NCBI GenBank assembly: GCA_002361935.1
Contig: DESD01000027.1
Location: 1 to 18,210 of the forward strand
Reading direction: 5' to 3'
Source of the DNA: Ruminococcaceae bacterium UBA3323
GTDB lineage: Bacteria; Bacillota; Clostridia; Oscillospirales; Acutalibacteraceae
Length of the DNA: 18,210 nt
Below the pieces are notes generated by a model. It was not told the origin of the DNA. It saw nothing but the letters and a program-made list of their open reading frames with translations, and ran no database searches. Positions 7,906 to 15,201 of the stretch are shown here, piece after piece. The translations under genes and the position numbers were made by a program. Every line of letters starts with the position of its first letter. Position 1 is the stretch's first letter.

Positions 7906-9249
7906 ATGAATGTTAAGAAAAATTATTCACTGAAGTATCCGAAAATTGTTGCAGCCGGGTTCGCAATAATTATATTATTAGGATCGGTTCTCTTAACGCT
8001 TCCCATTAGTTCAAAGCAAGGCAGTGTTGATTATATTGATGCTTTATTCACAGCAACATCTGCAACCTGTATTACAGGTCTGGTTCCTTTTGACACTTTT
8101 AGTAACTGGAGTGTTTTCGGTCAACTTGTAATTCTTTGTCTGATTCAGCTTGGAGGATTGGGCTTTATTACAATACTTTCACTGTTTGTGAATTTCTTCC
8201 GAAAAAAAATGAGCTTAAAATATAAAATGCTTTTAAAAGAAAGTGTAGGTTCTTTTCATCTTTCGGAAGTTAAGGGTTTGGTTAAAACAGTTATAATTTT
8301 TACTGTTTCCTGTGAATTAATAGGAGCGGTGCTTTTGGCATTTCGGTTTGTTCCGTTAACAAATGTGAAGCGTGGCATATATATGGCTGTTTTTACCAGT
8401 GTTTCGGCTTTTTGCAATGCCGGTTTTGATTTAATGGGTGTTTTTTCTCCCTCATCTTCACTTACCACTGTTAATAATGATCCGATAATTCTTTTAACCA
8501 TTTCGGCACTTGTTATTTTTGGCGGCATAGGTTTTATTGTTTGGCAGGATTTGAAAAATAAAAGATTTAAGTTTAAATTGTTATCTGTGCATTCTAAGCT
8601 TGTGCTTTCCACAACAGCAGTTCTTCTGTTTGGAGGCATGATTTTGTTTTTTATTTTCGAATATAATTATTCCTTTAAGGATATGAATTTCGGTTCAAAG
8701 CTGCTCAATTCTTTTTTTTGCAGTGTAACTCCAAGAACGGCTGGTTTCAACAGTGTTGAAATCAGTGAAATGAGTTCTGTTTCACAAATGCTTACCACGA
8801 TTCTTATGTTTATCGGCGGTTCCGGCGGTTCAACAGCCGGTGGTGTAAAAACAACAACAATTGCCGTTTTGTTTCTTTGTGTTGTTGCCAATATACGTAA
8901 TCGGGATGAAATTGAGGTGTTTAATAACCGGATTACATTGGATACTGTAAGAAGAGCTGTTTCGGTTGCATTAACAAATTTGTCGGAAATATTTATCGGA
9001 ATCATCATCATCTCGCTTGTGCAAAGTGATTTTTCTCTTTCAGATGTTATTTTTGAGTGCTTTTCTGCTATGGGTACTGTTGGAATTACAACAGGTATAA
9101 CACCCAATCTTAATGCAGTTTCTCAGTTAGTTATTATTATTTTAATGTATATAGGAAGACTTACAAGTTTAATATTCGCTCTGTCTTTTGTTGTTGTAAA
9201 ACCAAAAACTACAACACAAAAACCAAAGGGTGAATTTATGGTAGGCTAA
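7906..9249 (+). CDS. ktrB: KtrB-type K+ uptake channel subunit
   Basis: This 447-residue K+ translocating membrane subunit belongs to the same superfamily as TrkH but to the KtrB branch, by length and filters. Pore loops: TATSATCITGL (49-59), SAFCNAGFD, TPRTAGFN and SAMGTVGITTG. The intramembrane gating loop is GGSGGSTAGGVKTTT, close to the Gly-rich loop of known KtrB proteins. KtrB proteins form dimers on an octameric KtrA ring and are Na+-stimulated in studied species. ktrA follows after 12 bases. There is no in-frame start upstream of the ATG, so the start is fixed despite the weak local SD. This is a second K+ system next to trkAH. Confidence 0.93.
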   Translation: MNVKKNYSLKYPKIVAAGFAIIILLGSVLLTLPISSKQGSVDYIDALFTATSATCITGLVPFDTFSNWSVFGQLVILCLIQLGGLGFITILSLFVNFFRKKMSLKYKMLLKESVGSFHLSEVKGLVKTVIIFTVSCELIGAVLLAFRFVPLTNVKRGIYMAVFTSVSAFCNAGFDLMGVFSPSSSLTTVNNDPIILLTISALVIFGGIGFIVWQDLKNKRFKFKLLSVHSKLVLSTTAVLLFGGMILFFIFEYNYSFKDMNFGSKLLNSFFCSVTPRTAGFNSVEISEMSSVSQMLTTILMFIGGSGGSTAGGVKTTTIAVLFLCVVANIRNRDEIEVFNNRITLDTVRRAVSVALTNLSEIFIGIIIISLVQSDFSLSDVIFECFSAMGTVGITTGITPNLNAVSQLVIIILMYIGRLTSLIFALSFVVVKPKTTTQKPKGEFMVG

Positions 9250-9261
9250 GGTGATATAATT

Positions 9262-9909
9262 ATGAAAACTTTTTTAATAATAGGTGCAGGAGAGTACGGC
9301 TCCCATCTTGCTGTTAATCTTTGTGAAATGGGAAATGAGGTTATGCTTGTTGATAAAAACGAAAGAATTATCAATGAGCTTTCTTACAGAATTACAGCAA
9401 CGGAAATAGGCGATTATACAATGCGCAACAATTTGGAAGCTCTGGCCGTCTATGATTACGATTATGTATTTGTTTGCGTAGGAAGTTTTCAGGACAGCCT
9501 GGTAATTGTTGATTGTTTAAAAGAGCTTGGGGCTTCACAGATTGTGGCCAAGGCTATGTCCGAAACACATGAAAGATTTTTGCTGAAGAACGGAGCTGAC
9601 AGAGTGGTTTATCCTGAAAGGGATATTGCATACAATACAGCCGTTGAGTATTCAAATAAAAATATTTATGAATATATGCGCTTAAGTGACGATGCCGGTA
9701 TTTACGAAATAGAAACACCGGACAGTTGGTGCGGAAAAAGCCTTATAGGGCTTAATGTACGTAAGATTCATAATGTAACTGTTATTGCCTGCAAAAACGG
9801 CTCCGGAAAGGTTGAAGCAATTCATTCCGCTGATTATGTTTTTTCAAAAAATGATCATATAATTGTTATGGGAACTGCAAGCGATATAAAAAAGATTGCT
9901 AAAGATTAA
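9262..9909 (+). CDS. ktrA: KtrA, single-domain RCK regulator of KtrB
   Basis: This 215-residue cytoplasmic gating subunit has one TrkA_N domain (about 1-120) with GAGEYG at 8-13 and an acidic VDK at the end of strand two, the site that binds ATP/ADP or NAD(H) in the family. One TrkA_C domain follows (about 135-215). The length and single-copy layout fit KtrA rather than the duplicated TrkA found upstream. In related Firmicutes the C-terminal domain can bind c-di-AMP; that cannot be judged here. The SD AAGGTGA overlaps the ktrB stop codon, so the two genes are probably translationally coupled. A terminator follows directly. Confidence 0.92.
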   Translation: MKTFLIIGAGEYGSHLAVNLCEMGNEVMLVDKNERIINELSYRITATEIGDYTMRNNLEALAVYDYDYVFVCVGSFQDSLVIVDCLKELGASQIVAKAMSETHERFLLKNGADRVVYPERDIAYNTAVEYSNKNIYEYMRLSDDAGIYEIETPDSWCGKSLIGLNVRKIHNVTVIACKNGSGKVEAIHSADYVFSKNDHIIVMGTASDIKKIAKD

Positions 9910-9918
9910 TGCCAATAT

Positions 9919-9945
9919 AAAAGCACCGGTTTCGGTGCTTTTTGT
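9919..9945 (+). terminator. Rho-independent terminator after ktrA
   Basis: A 10-bp perfect stem (9919-9928 with 9933-9942, GC-rich core GCACCG/CGGTGC) has a GTTT loop and a T-run. It lies just after the ktrA stop and before the promoter of the next gene. Confidence 0.9.
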
Positions 9946-9948
9946 TTG

Positions 9949-9977
9949 TTGAATATATTGTAAAAAAGTGATATAAT
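9949..9977 (+). promoter_or_regulatory. Promoter of the flavin oxidoreductase gene
   Basis: TTGAAT (9949-9954) and TATAAT (9972-9977) are 17 bases apart. The -10 box is extended by TG at 9969-9970. It lies directly behind the ktrA terminator, giving the oxidoreductase its own transcription unit. The SD GAAAGGGA precedes the ATG at 10006. Confidence 0.7.
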
Positions 9978-10005
9978 TAATTTATAAAAACAGAAAGGGA
10001 ATTCT

Positions 10006-12078
10006 ATGAAATACAATTTGCTTTTCAGTCCTATGAAAATAGGAAAGGTTGAAATTAAAAACAGAGTTGTTATGGCGCCTATGCTTATGGGCTTCGGTCA
10101 GTTTAACGGAAACGCAACGGATAAAATGATTGATTATTATGAAGAAAGAGCAAAAGGCGGAACAGGGCTTATTATCACTGAAATCACCCGTGTTAATGAT
10201 TTATCGGGTGCTTCCTCATTCGGCCAGCTTGCAGCGTCTAAGGACAGAAATATCGAATCAATGGCGAAGCTTGCTGAAAGAATACATAAACATGGCTCTA
10301 AAATTTTTGTTGAACTCCATCACCCGGGAAGACAAAATGTTAATCTGATGATTAATACGGTTCCGATCTCCGTGCTTTGTGACAATATCATGCCGAAAAA
10401 CAGCTACAGCAAGCTTCTTTACGGCTGTATTGTGCCTTTAGGGAAAAAACTTGTTGAAAAGGATTTGTTTTTCAGAACATCCGGTCCAAGCAAATGCGAT
10501 AAAAGCAAGTTTTCCGAAAGTGCAAATAAGGGCCTTTCCGTTTCTCAGATAAAAAAAATTATTAATCAGTTCGGAGATGCCGCTTTAAGAGTTAAAAAGG
10601 CAGGCTGTGACGGTGTTGAAATTCATGCAAGCCACGGCTATCTGATTCAGCAGTTTTTATCTCCAGCAACAAATAAAAGAACGGATGAATACGGCGGATG
10701 TCTTGAAAACAGAATGAGATTTCTTCTTCAGATTATTGATAATGTGCGTGAAAAATGCGGCAGGGATTTTCCGATTATTGTTCGTCTGACCGTAGACGAA
10801 ATGTATGAAAAAATCGGGCAGAGCGGCAAGGGCTATAATCTTTCGGAAGGAATTGAAATGGCTAAAATCCTGGACAAAAAAGGAATTGATGCGATTGATG
10901 TTTCCTCGGCAGGGTATGATACCTTTAATTATTGGCTTGAGCCGACAACCTTTGAATGCGGCTGGCGAAAAAATCTTGCTGAAGAAGTAAAAAAAGCAGT
11001 TCGGATTCCTGTTATTGCCGCAAATCTTATCCGTTCTCCGGAACAGGCTGAAAAGCAGCTTGAAGACGGAATTCAGGATTTTATTTCCTTAGGCAGACCG
11101 CATATTGCCGATCCTTATTGGTGCAATAAAGTATTGGAAAACAGGGAAGAGGAGATTAAGCGCTGTGTTTGCTGCCTTTATTGCTTTGAAAGTATGATGG
11201 AGGGCGCTTATGTCGGTGATCACGGTCACTGCTCGGTTAATCCCTTTGTCGGAAGAGAAAGTGAAAAGCTTAAGGAAAACGGAAATGGCAGAAGAGTTGT
11301 TATTATCGGGGCAGGTGCCGCAGGTTTAATGGCGGCGGAGTTGCTTGCAAAAAGAAAATTTGACGTAACTGTTATAGAAAAAGAAAAATCCTTCGGCGGT
11401 CAGCTTAATCTGGCAGATAAGCCGCCGCATAAAGAAAAAATTCATTGGTGTGCCGAAGATTTGTATGCAAATGCCAAAAGTGCCGGCGCTAAAATTGTAT
11501 TCGGTGTAACAGCCGGCAAAGATATAATTTCTGCCTATAATCCGGAAATTGTTGTTAATGCAACAGGCGGAAATGCAGTATTTCCTAACGCCTTCAGGAG
11601 AGAAAATGTTGTTACCGTAACAGAAATACTGAACGGAAATGTAAAGCCGGAAAATCAGAGGATTTGTGTGATCGGTTCGGGTATGACAGGGCTTGAAACA
11701 TCTGAAATGCTTTGTGAAATGAACAACAGGGTATCCATTGTGGAAATGGCTGATGAAATTGCACCCGGTGCATGGTTTCAGCAGCTTGATGATATCCTTC
11801 CTAAGCTTAAAAAGCATAATACGGAATTTTTTACATCTTCAAAGCTTATCGAAATCAAGGAAAATAGTATTGTTGTAGAAAACACGAAAACAAAGAAGCA
11901 GGAAAGTATTTCCTGTGATTTAGTAGTTTTATCGTTAGGCGTTAAGCCGGATAATGCTTTATATGAGGAGATAAAGCATTCGTTTAAAAAGGCTTATAAT
12001 ATCGGTGATTCTTCAAAGGCGGGAAGAATATATAATGCAACCGAAAGTGCTTACAGAATGGTTGAATCAATTGATTAA
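10006..12078 (+). CDS. Old-Yellow-Enzyme/Fe-S/FAD ene-reductase (FadH/enoate reductase/BaiCD-like)
   Basis: This 690-residue cytoplasmic flavoenzyme has the three-part plan of 2,4-dienoyl-CoA reductase, enoate reductase and trimethylamine dehydrogenase. It should reduce an activated C=C bond with NAD(P)H. The N-terminal TIM barrel (about 1-375) binds FMN and shows HASHGYLIQQFLSP (207-220) followed by NKRTDEYGG. A 4Fe-4S site follows: Cys387, Cys390, Cys393 and probably Cys409, with an extra Cys389. Two dinucleotide folds complete the protein, GAGAAG (435-440) for FAD and GSGMTG (557-562) for NAD(P)H. The Cys-x2-Cys-x2-Cys spacing resembles trimethylamine dehydrogenase more than FadH. The barrel has an extra segment of roughly 40 residues after HPGRQN. 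It stands alone between a promoter and a terminator, so neighbours give no hint of substrate. Confidence 0.9.
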   Translation: MKYNLLFSPMKIGKVEIKNRVVMAPMLMGFGQFNGNATDKMIDYYEERAKGGTGLIITEITRVNDLSGASSFGQLAASKDRNIESMAKLAERIHKHGSKIFVELHHPGRQNVNLMINTVPISVLCDNIMPKNSYSKLLYGCIVPLGKKLVEKDLFFRTSGPSKCDKSKFSESANKGLSVSQIKKIINQFGDAALRVKKAGCDGVEIHASHGYLIQQFLSPATNKRTDEYGGCLENRMRFLLQIIDNVREKCGRDFPIIVRLTVDEMYEKIGQSGKGYNLSEGIEMAKILDKKGIDAIDVSSAGYDTFNYWLEPTTFECGWRKNLAEEVKKAVRIPVIAANLIRSPEQAEKQLEDGIQDFISLGRPHIADPYWCNKVLENREEEIKRCVCCLYCFESMMEGAYVGDHGHCSVNPFVGRESEKLKENGNGRRVVIIGAGAAGLMAAELLAKRKFDVTVIEKEKSFGGQLNLADKPPHKEKIHWCAEDLYANAKSAGAKIVFGVTAGKDIISAYNPEIVVNATGGNAVFPNAFRRENVVTVTEILNGNVKPENQRICVIGSGMTGLETSEMLCEMNNRVSIVEMADEIAPGAWFQQLDDILPKLKKHNTEFFTSSKLIEIKENSIVVENTKTKKQESISCDLVVLSLGVKPDNALYEEIKHSFKKAYNIGDSSKAGRIYNATESAYRMVESID

Positions 12079-12083
12079 TTTTT

Positions 12084-12116
12084 TCAGTGGTGTTTTATTG
12101 CACCACTGATTTTTTG
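12084..12116 (+). terminator. Rho-independent terminator after the oxidoreductase
   Basis: A 9-bp stem, TCAGTGGTG (12084-12092) with CACCACTGA (12101-12109), has an 8-base loop and is followed by a T-run. A T-run also precedes it. The csoR -35 box begins only a few bases later. Confidence 0.88.
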
Positions 12117-12118
12117 TG

Positions 12119-12147
12119 TTGACAAATACCTGATGGGGGTATATAAT
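12119..12147 (+). promoter_or_regulatory. Perfect promoter of the copper operon
   Basis: TTGACA (12119-12124) and TATAAT (12142-12147) with a 17-base spacer match the sigma-A consensus completely. The spacer is filled by a degenerate CsoR-type operator. Transcription should start near 12154, just before the second, perfect operator. Such a strong promoter would need the repressor to stay silent without copper. Confidence 0.85.
12126..12142 (+). promoter_or_regulatory. Upstream CsoR operator, imperfect copy in the promoter spacer
   Basis: The 17-base element ATACC...GGGGTAT differs from the downstream perfect operator in the inner part of its left arm (TG for CC) and in its three central bases. 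Its right half is intact. It lies between the -35 and -10 boxes, where bound repressor would block RNA polymerase. Confidence 0.6.
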
Positions 12148-12158
12148 ACAAACTAAAG

Positions 12159-12175
12159 ATACCCCACTGGGGTAT
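12159..12175 (+). promoter_or_regulatory. CsoR operator, perfect inverted repeat
   Basis: ATACCCC (12159-12165) and GGGGTAT (12169-12175) are exact reverse complements around ACT. This G-tract palindrome is the known operator type of CsoR regulators. It lies between the expected transcription start and the csoR SD (AGGAG, 12178-12182). Its centre is 33 bases from that of the upstream copy, about three helical turns. Confidence 0.85.
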
Positions 12176-12189
12176 AAAGGAGCTTGCAT

Positions 12190-12489
12190 ATGGAAAACTG
12201 CAATTGTGGATTGAAAACAAAAAAACGTGATGAAGCAGAGCATAAATCTCTTATTAATCGTTTAAACAGAATTGAAGGGCAAATCAGAGGAATTAAAGGT
12301 ATGGTTGAAAAGGATGCATACTGTACGGATATTATTGTTCAGGTTGCCGCTGTCAATGCGGCTCTTAATTCATTTAATAAAGAGCTGTTGTCAACGCATA
12401 TTAAAACCTGTGTTGCAGATGATATTAAAGCAGGAAAAATGGATACAGTTGATGATCTTCTTTTAACTTTGCAAAAATTAATGAAATAA
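12190..12489 (+). CDS. csoR: CsoR, copper-sensing transcriptional repressor
   Basis: This 99-residue all-helical DNA-binding protein belongs to the CsoR/RcnR family (DUF156). Residues Cys45, His70 and Cys74 reproduce the Cu(I) ligand set of CsoR, with the same spacing of 25 and 4 residues as Cys36/His61/Cys65 of the Mycobacterium tuberculosis protein. The core LINRLNRIEGQIRGIKGMV is typical of the first helix. Extra Cys4 and Cys6 (NCNC) lie in the N-terminal tail. The start is ATG 12190, seven bases after AGGAG; the in-frame TTG at 12184 is less likely. It should release DNA on binding Cu(I), de-repressing itself and copA. The operator upstream and the Cu-ATPase downstream support copper over nickel or sulfide sensing. 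Confidence 0.94.
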   Translation: MENCNCGLKTKKRDEAEHKSLINRLNRIEGQIRGIKGMVEKDAYCTDIIVQVAAVNAALNSFNKELLSTHIKTCVADDIKAGKMDTVDDLLLTLQKLMK

Positions 12490-12662
12490 TAAATTCATAT
12501 TTTTTTACAGTTATTTTAAATAACACAATTTTTGAATCAATGTTTAGGGATATAATTTAAAAGAGTATTCGCTCATTGACAATAAGGTTTGTTTGCTTTA
12601 TCTTTGTTGATAATATAATTATGGCTAACTAATTTTATCAGAATACAAAATATGAGGTGCAT
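12490..12662 (+). promoter_or_regulatory. csoR-copA spacer with candidate copA promoter
   Basis: These 173 bases hold no gene. TTGACA at 12576-12581 pairs with a poor -10 (TATCTT, 12599-12604) at 17 bases. TATAAT boxes at 12551-12556 and 12614-12619 have no good -35. A weak AT stem (12510-12515 with 12519-12524) could slow read-through. No copy of the CsoR palindrome is visible, so copper control of copA would have to come from the csoR promoter. Confidence 0.45.
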
Positions 12663-15155
12663 ATGAAAGAATTTGATATCACAGGAATGTCCTGTGCTGC
12701 CTGCAGTGCCCGAATAGAAAAGGCTGTTGGCAATATTGACGGAGTTGATATGGTTTCTGTTAATCTGTTAACAAATTCAATGGCAGTAAACGGAAGCGCA
12801 GGGAATCAGGATATAATCAATGCAGTTGTCAATGCAGGCTATGGCGCAAAAGAAAAGTCCGCAGGTGAAGTGAAAAAGGCAGATAAGGATACTTTAAAGG
12901 ATGAACAGACACCGATTTTGCTTAAACGTTTAATTTCATCGGTTATTTTATTAATACCGCTTATGTATGTTTCTATGGGGCATATGATGTGGGGCTGGTG
13001 GATTCCCGATTTTCTTAATAATCATATTTCAATTGCTCTGTTTCAGCTTATCTTTACGGTTGCTGTTATGGTAATCAATCAGAAATTTTTTATCAGCGGT
13101 TTTAAGGGCTTAATTCATAAAGCACCGAATATGGATACGCTTGTTGCTCTTGGCTCGGGAGCCGCTTTCGGATACAGTCTTGCAATCATGTTTTTGATGT
13201 CAAATGCAGTATCGGTCGGCGACACTGCTTCAGCTCACACATATATGCATGATTTGTACTTTGAGTCGGCAGCAATGATATTGACGCTGATAACTGTCGG
13301 AAAAACATTGGAAGCATATTCAAAAGGAAAAACAACAAACGCACTTAAAAGCTTAATGAAACTTGCGCCTGATACCGCAACGGTAGTTAAAGACGGAAAG
13401 GAACAGGTTATTCCTGCAGAATCCGTTGAAGTAGGAGATATTTTTGTTGTGCGAGCAGGCGAAAGTATTCCCGTTGATGCAATCGTTATAAAAGGTGAAA
13501 GTGCGGTTGATGAATCTGCTTTAACAGGCGAAAGCATTCCTGTTGATAAAAAGGCTGGTGATAAGGTTTCCGCAGCAACAATCAATCAAAGCGGATTTAT
13601 TGAATGCAGGGCAACATCCGTCGGACAGGACACGGCGATTTCAAAAATAATTAAAATGGTTTCGGATGCTTCGGCAACCAAAGCACCTATAGCAAAAATT
13701 GCTGATAAGGTTTCAGGCATTTTTGTTCCTGTTGTAATGGGTATTGCATTGATAACTATGGTTATCTGGCTTGTGAGCGGTCAAAGCATCGGTTTTTCGC
13801 TTGCAAGGGGAATATCCGTTCTTGTTATCAGCTGCCCCTGCGCTCTCGGACTTGCAACGCCTGTTGCAATCATGGTTGGCAGCGGTAAAGGTGCAAAAAA
13901 CGGAATACTTTTTAAAACGGCTGAAAGTCTTGAAACAGCAGGAAAAACGGACATTGTCTGCCTGGATAAGACAGGCACGGTAACAGAGGGAAATCCATCC
14001 GTTACGGATATAAAATCCGATAATGAGAATAAACTTTTGTCCCTTGCTTATGCAATAGAGAGCAAAAGTGAACATCCATTATCAAAAGCAATTATAAAAT
14101 ATTGTGAAGAGAAAAATATAAAACTGTTAAACGCTGAAAATTCAAAAGCTGTTGCAGGAAACGGCCTGTTCGGAGAGGTTGATTCCGCTAAAGTTTATGG
14201 GGGTAATTTTGAATATATAAGCAGGTATGCAAGCATTTCCGATGCAGATAAGGCATATGCTGATTCCTTATCTGCAAACGGAAAAACGCCGCTTTTCTTT
14301 GCGGCAGAGGATGAATTTCTGGGCATTATTGCAGTAGCCGATACAGTTAAGGAAACAAGCAAAACTGCAGTTGATCATTTAAACAAAATGGGAATATCTG
14401 TTGTTATGATAACAGGGGATAATGATGAAACCGCTAAAGCTATTGCAAAACAGGTTGGAATTTCCAATGTAATTTCCAAAGTGCTTCCGAACGGTAAGGA
14501 AGAGAAGATAAGGCAATTATCTGAATACGGAAATGTTGCAATGGTCGGCGATGGTATTAACGACGCTCCTGCATTAACAAGAGCTGCCACAGGAATAGCA
14601 ATAGGGGCCGGAACCGATGTTGCGATTGATGCAGCTGATGTTGTTTTAATGAAAAGCGATCCGGTTGATATACCTTCAGCTATAACGCTTTCAAGAAAGG
14701 TTATTCAAAACATTAAAGAAAATCTTTTCTGGGCTTTTATTTACAATATTATCGGTATTCCTGTTGCCGCAGGCATTCTTTATCCGGCATTCGGTATTAC
14801 TCTTAATCCGATGATTGGCGCTGCGGCAATGAGCCTATCAAGCTTTTGTGTTGTTATGAACGCCTTAAGGCTGAATATCGTTGATATAAACAAAATTACG
14901 CATAAAAAAATAAATGGAAAGGAAATGGATATGAGCATTTTTAAAAAGGATAGCAAGCCTTACATTGTTATTGACGGAATGATGTGTGCCCACTGTGAAG
15001 CACATGTTACAGAAGCATTAAAGAAAATCGGTGTTGATGTAACAGCTGATCATGCAAAAAACAGAGCCGTTATAAACAGCGGTGAGATTGATGAAGCTGC
15101 AATAAAACAGGCTGTTGCAGATGCCGGCTACAAATTCATAGAAATTAAGCATTAA
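12663..15155 (+). CDS. copA: CopA, Cu(I)-exporting P1B-type ATPase with HMA domains at both ends
   Basis: This 830-residue membrane pump exports Cu(I). In order it has an N-terminal HMA domain with GMSCAAC (Cys11, Cys14), TM helices and the actuator loop with TGES. The CPC metal site (391-393) is followed by the phosphorylation site DKTGT (Asp435), the nucleotide-domain SEHP motif and GDGINDAP (629-636). The last helices carry YN and MSLSS, the set that marks Cu(I) pumps. An unusual C-terminal HMA follows, with GMMCAHC (Cys775, Cys778), joined by a linker that contains an A7 tract and an internal SD. Without this tail the pump would be about 749 residues, the common size. ATG 12663 is preferred over GTG 12657, which overlaps the GAGG SD. 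It is the second gene of the csoR unit. Confidence 0.95.
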   Translation: MKEFDITGMSCAACSARIEKAVGNIDGVDMVSVNLLTNSMAVNGSAGNQDIINAVVNAGYGAKEKSAGEVKKADKDTLKDEQTPILLKRLISSVILLIPLMYVSMGHMMWGWWIPDFLNNHISIALFQLIFTVAVMVINQKFFISGFKGLIHKAPNMDTLVALGSGAAFGYSLAIMFLMSNAVSVGDTASAHTYMHDLYFESAAMILTLITVGKTLEAYSKGKTTNALKSLMKLAPDTATVVKDGKEQVIPAESVEVGDIFVVRAGESIPVDAIVIKGESAVDESALTGESIPVDKKAGDKVSAATINQSGFIECRATSVGQDTAISKIIKMVSDASATKAPIAKIADKVSGIFVPVVMGIALITMVIWLVSGQSIGFSLARGISVLVISCPCALGLATPVAIMVGSGKGAKNGILFKTAESLETAGKTDIVCLDKTGTVTEGNPSVTDIKSDNENKLLSLAYAIESKSEHPLSKAIIKYCEEKNIKLLNAENSKAVAGNGLFGEVDSAKVYGGNFEYISRYASISDADKAYADSLSANGKTPLFFAAEDEFLGIIAVADTVKETSKTAVDHLNKMGISVVMITGDNDETAKAIAKQVGISNVISKVLPNGKEEKIRQLSEYGNVAMVGDGINDAPALTRAATGIAIGAGTDVAIDAADVVLMKSDPVDIPSAITLSRKVIQNIKENLFWAFIYNIIGIPVAAGILYPAFGITLNPMIGAAAMSLSSFCVVMNALRLNIVDINKITHKKINGKEMDMSIFKKDSKPYIVIDGMMCAHCEAHVTEALKKIGVDVTADHAKNRAVINSGEIDEAAIKQAVADAGYKFIEIKH
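14904..14910 (+). other. A7 homopolymer at the CopA/CopZ-like junction
   Basis: Seven A bases encode K748, K749 and the first base of I750. Directly after the run comes TAAATGG. With six A bases, or after a +1 slip, the frame would read AAA AAA TAA and end CopA after K749. The tract therefore decides whether CopA and the C-terminal HMA are one protein or two. Confidence 0.7.
14918..15155 (+). other. Possible internal start producing a free CopZ-like chaperone
   Basis: AAAGGA (14918-14923) lies 7 bases before an in-frame ATG (14931, M757). Translation from there would give a 74-residue protein ending at the copA stop. It is one HMA domain with GMMCAHC, the size and shape of the copper chaperone CopZ. 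This reading competes with the domain being present only as the tail of full-length CopA. Purine-rich stretches are common in this DNA, so the SD may be chance. Confidence 0.4.
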
Positions 15156-15190
15156 AAAATAAATCCCTGCATTGCAGGGATTTATTTTTT
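15154..15190. terminator. Bidirectional terminator between copA and the VanW gene
   Basis: A perfect 17-bp stem (15154-15170 with 15174-15190) has an ATT loop, a GC-rich core CCCTGC/GCAGGG and A/T flanks that give a T-run on either strand. The two genes converge here, so it serves both. It begins at the copA stop codon. Confidence 0.93.
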
Positions 15191-15201
15191 TAGAATTATG
15201 T

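Noticed and set aside
11326..11817. Open frame of 163 codons on the minus strand within the oxidoreductase gene
   Set aside because: It is antisense to clear FAD/NAD-binding motifs, has no SD or promoter and gives an unlikely Phe/Cys-rich product.
12510..12524. Hairpin after csoR as a terminator
   Set aside because: Only six A/T-rich pairs with one G-C each side and no clean T-run; too weak to count as a terminator.
14904..14945. -1 ribosomal frameshift at the A7 run, as the E. coli copA signal
   Set aside because: The -1 frame adds only about eleven residues before a stop and no clear downstream stimulatory stem is visible. The notable frame is +1, or loss of one A.
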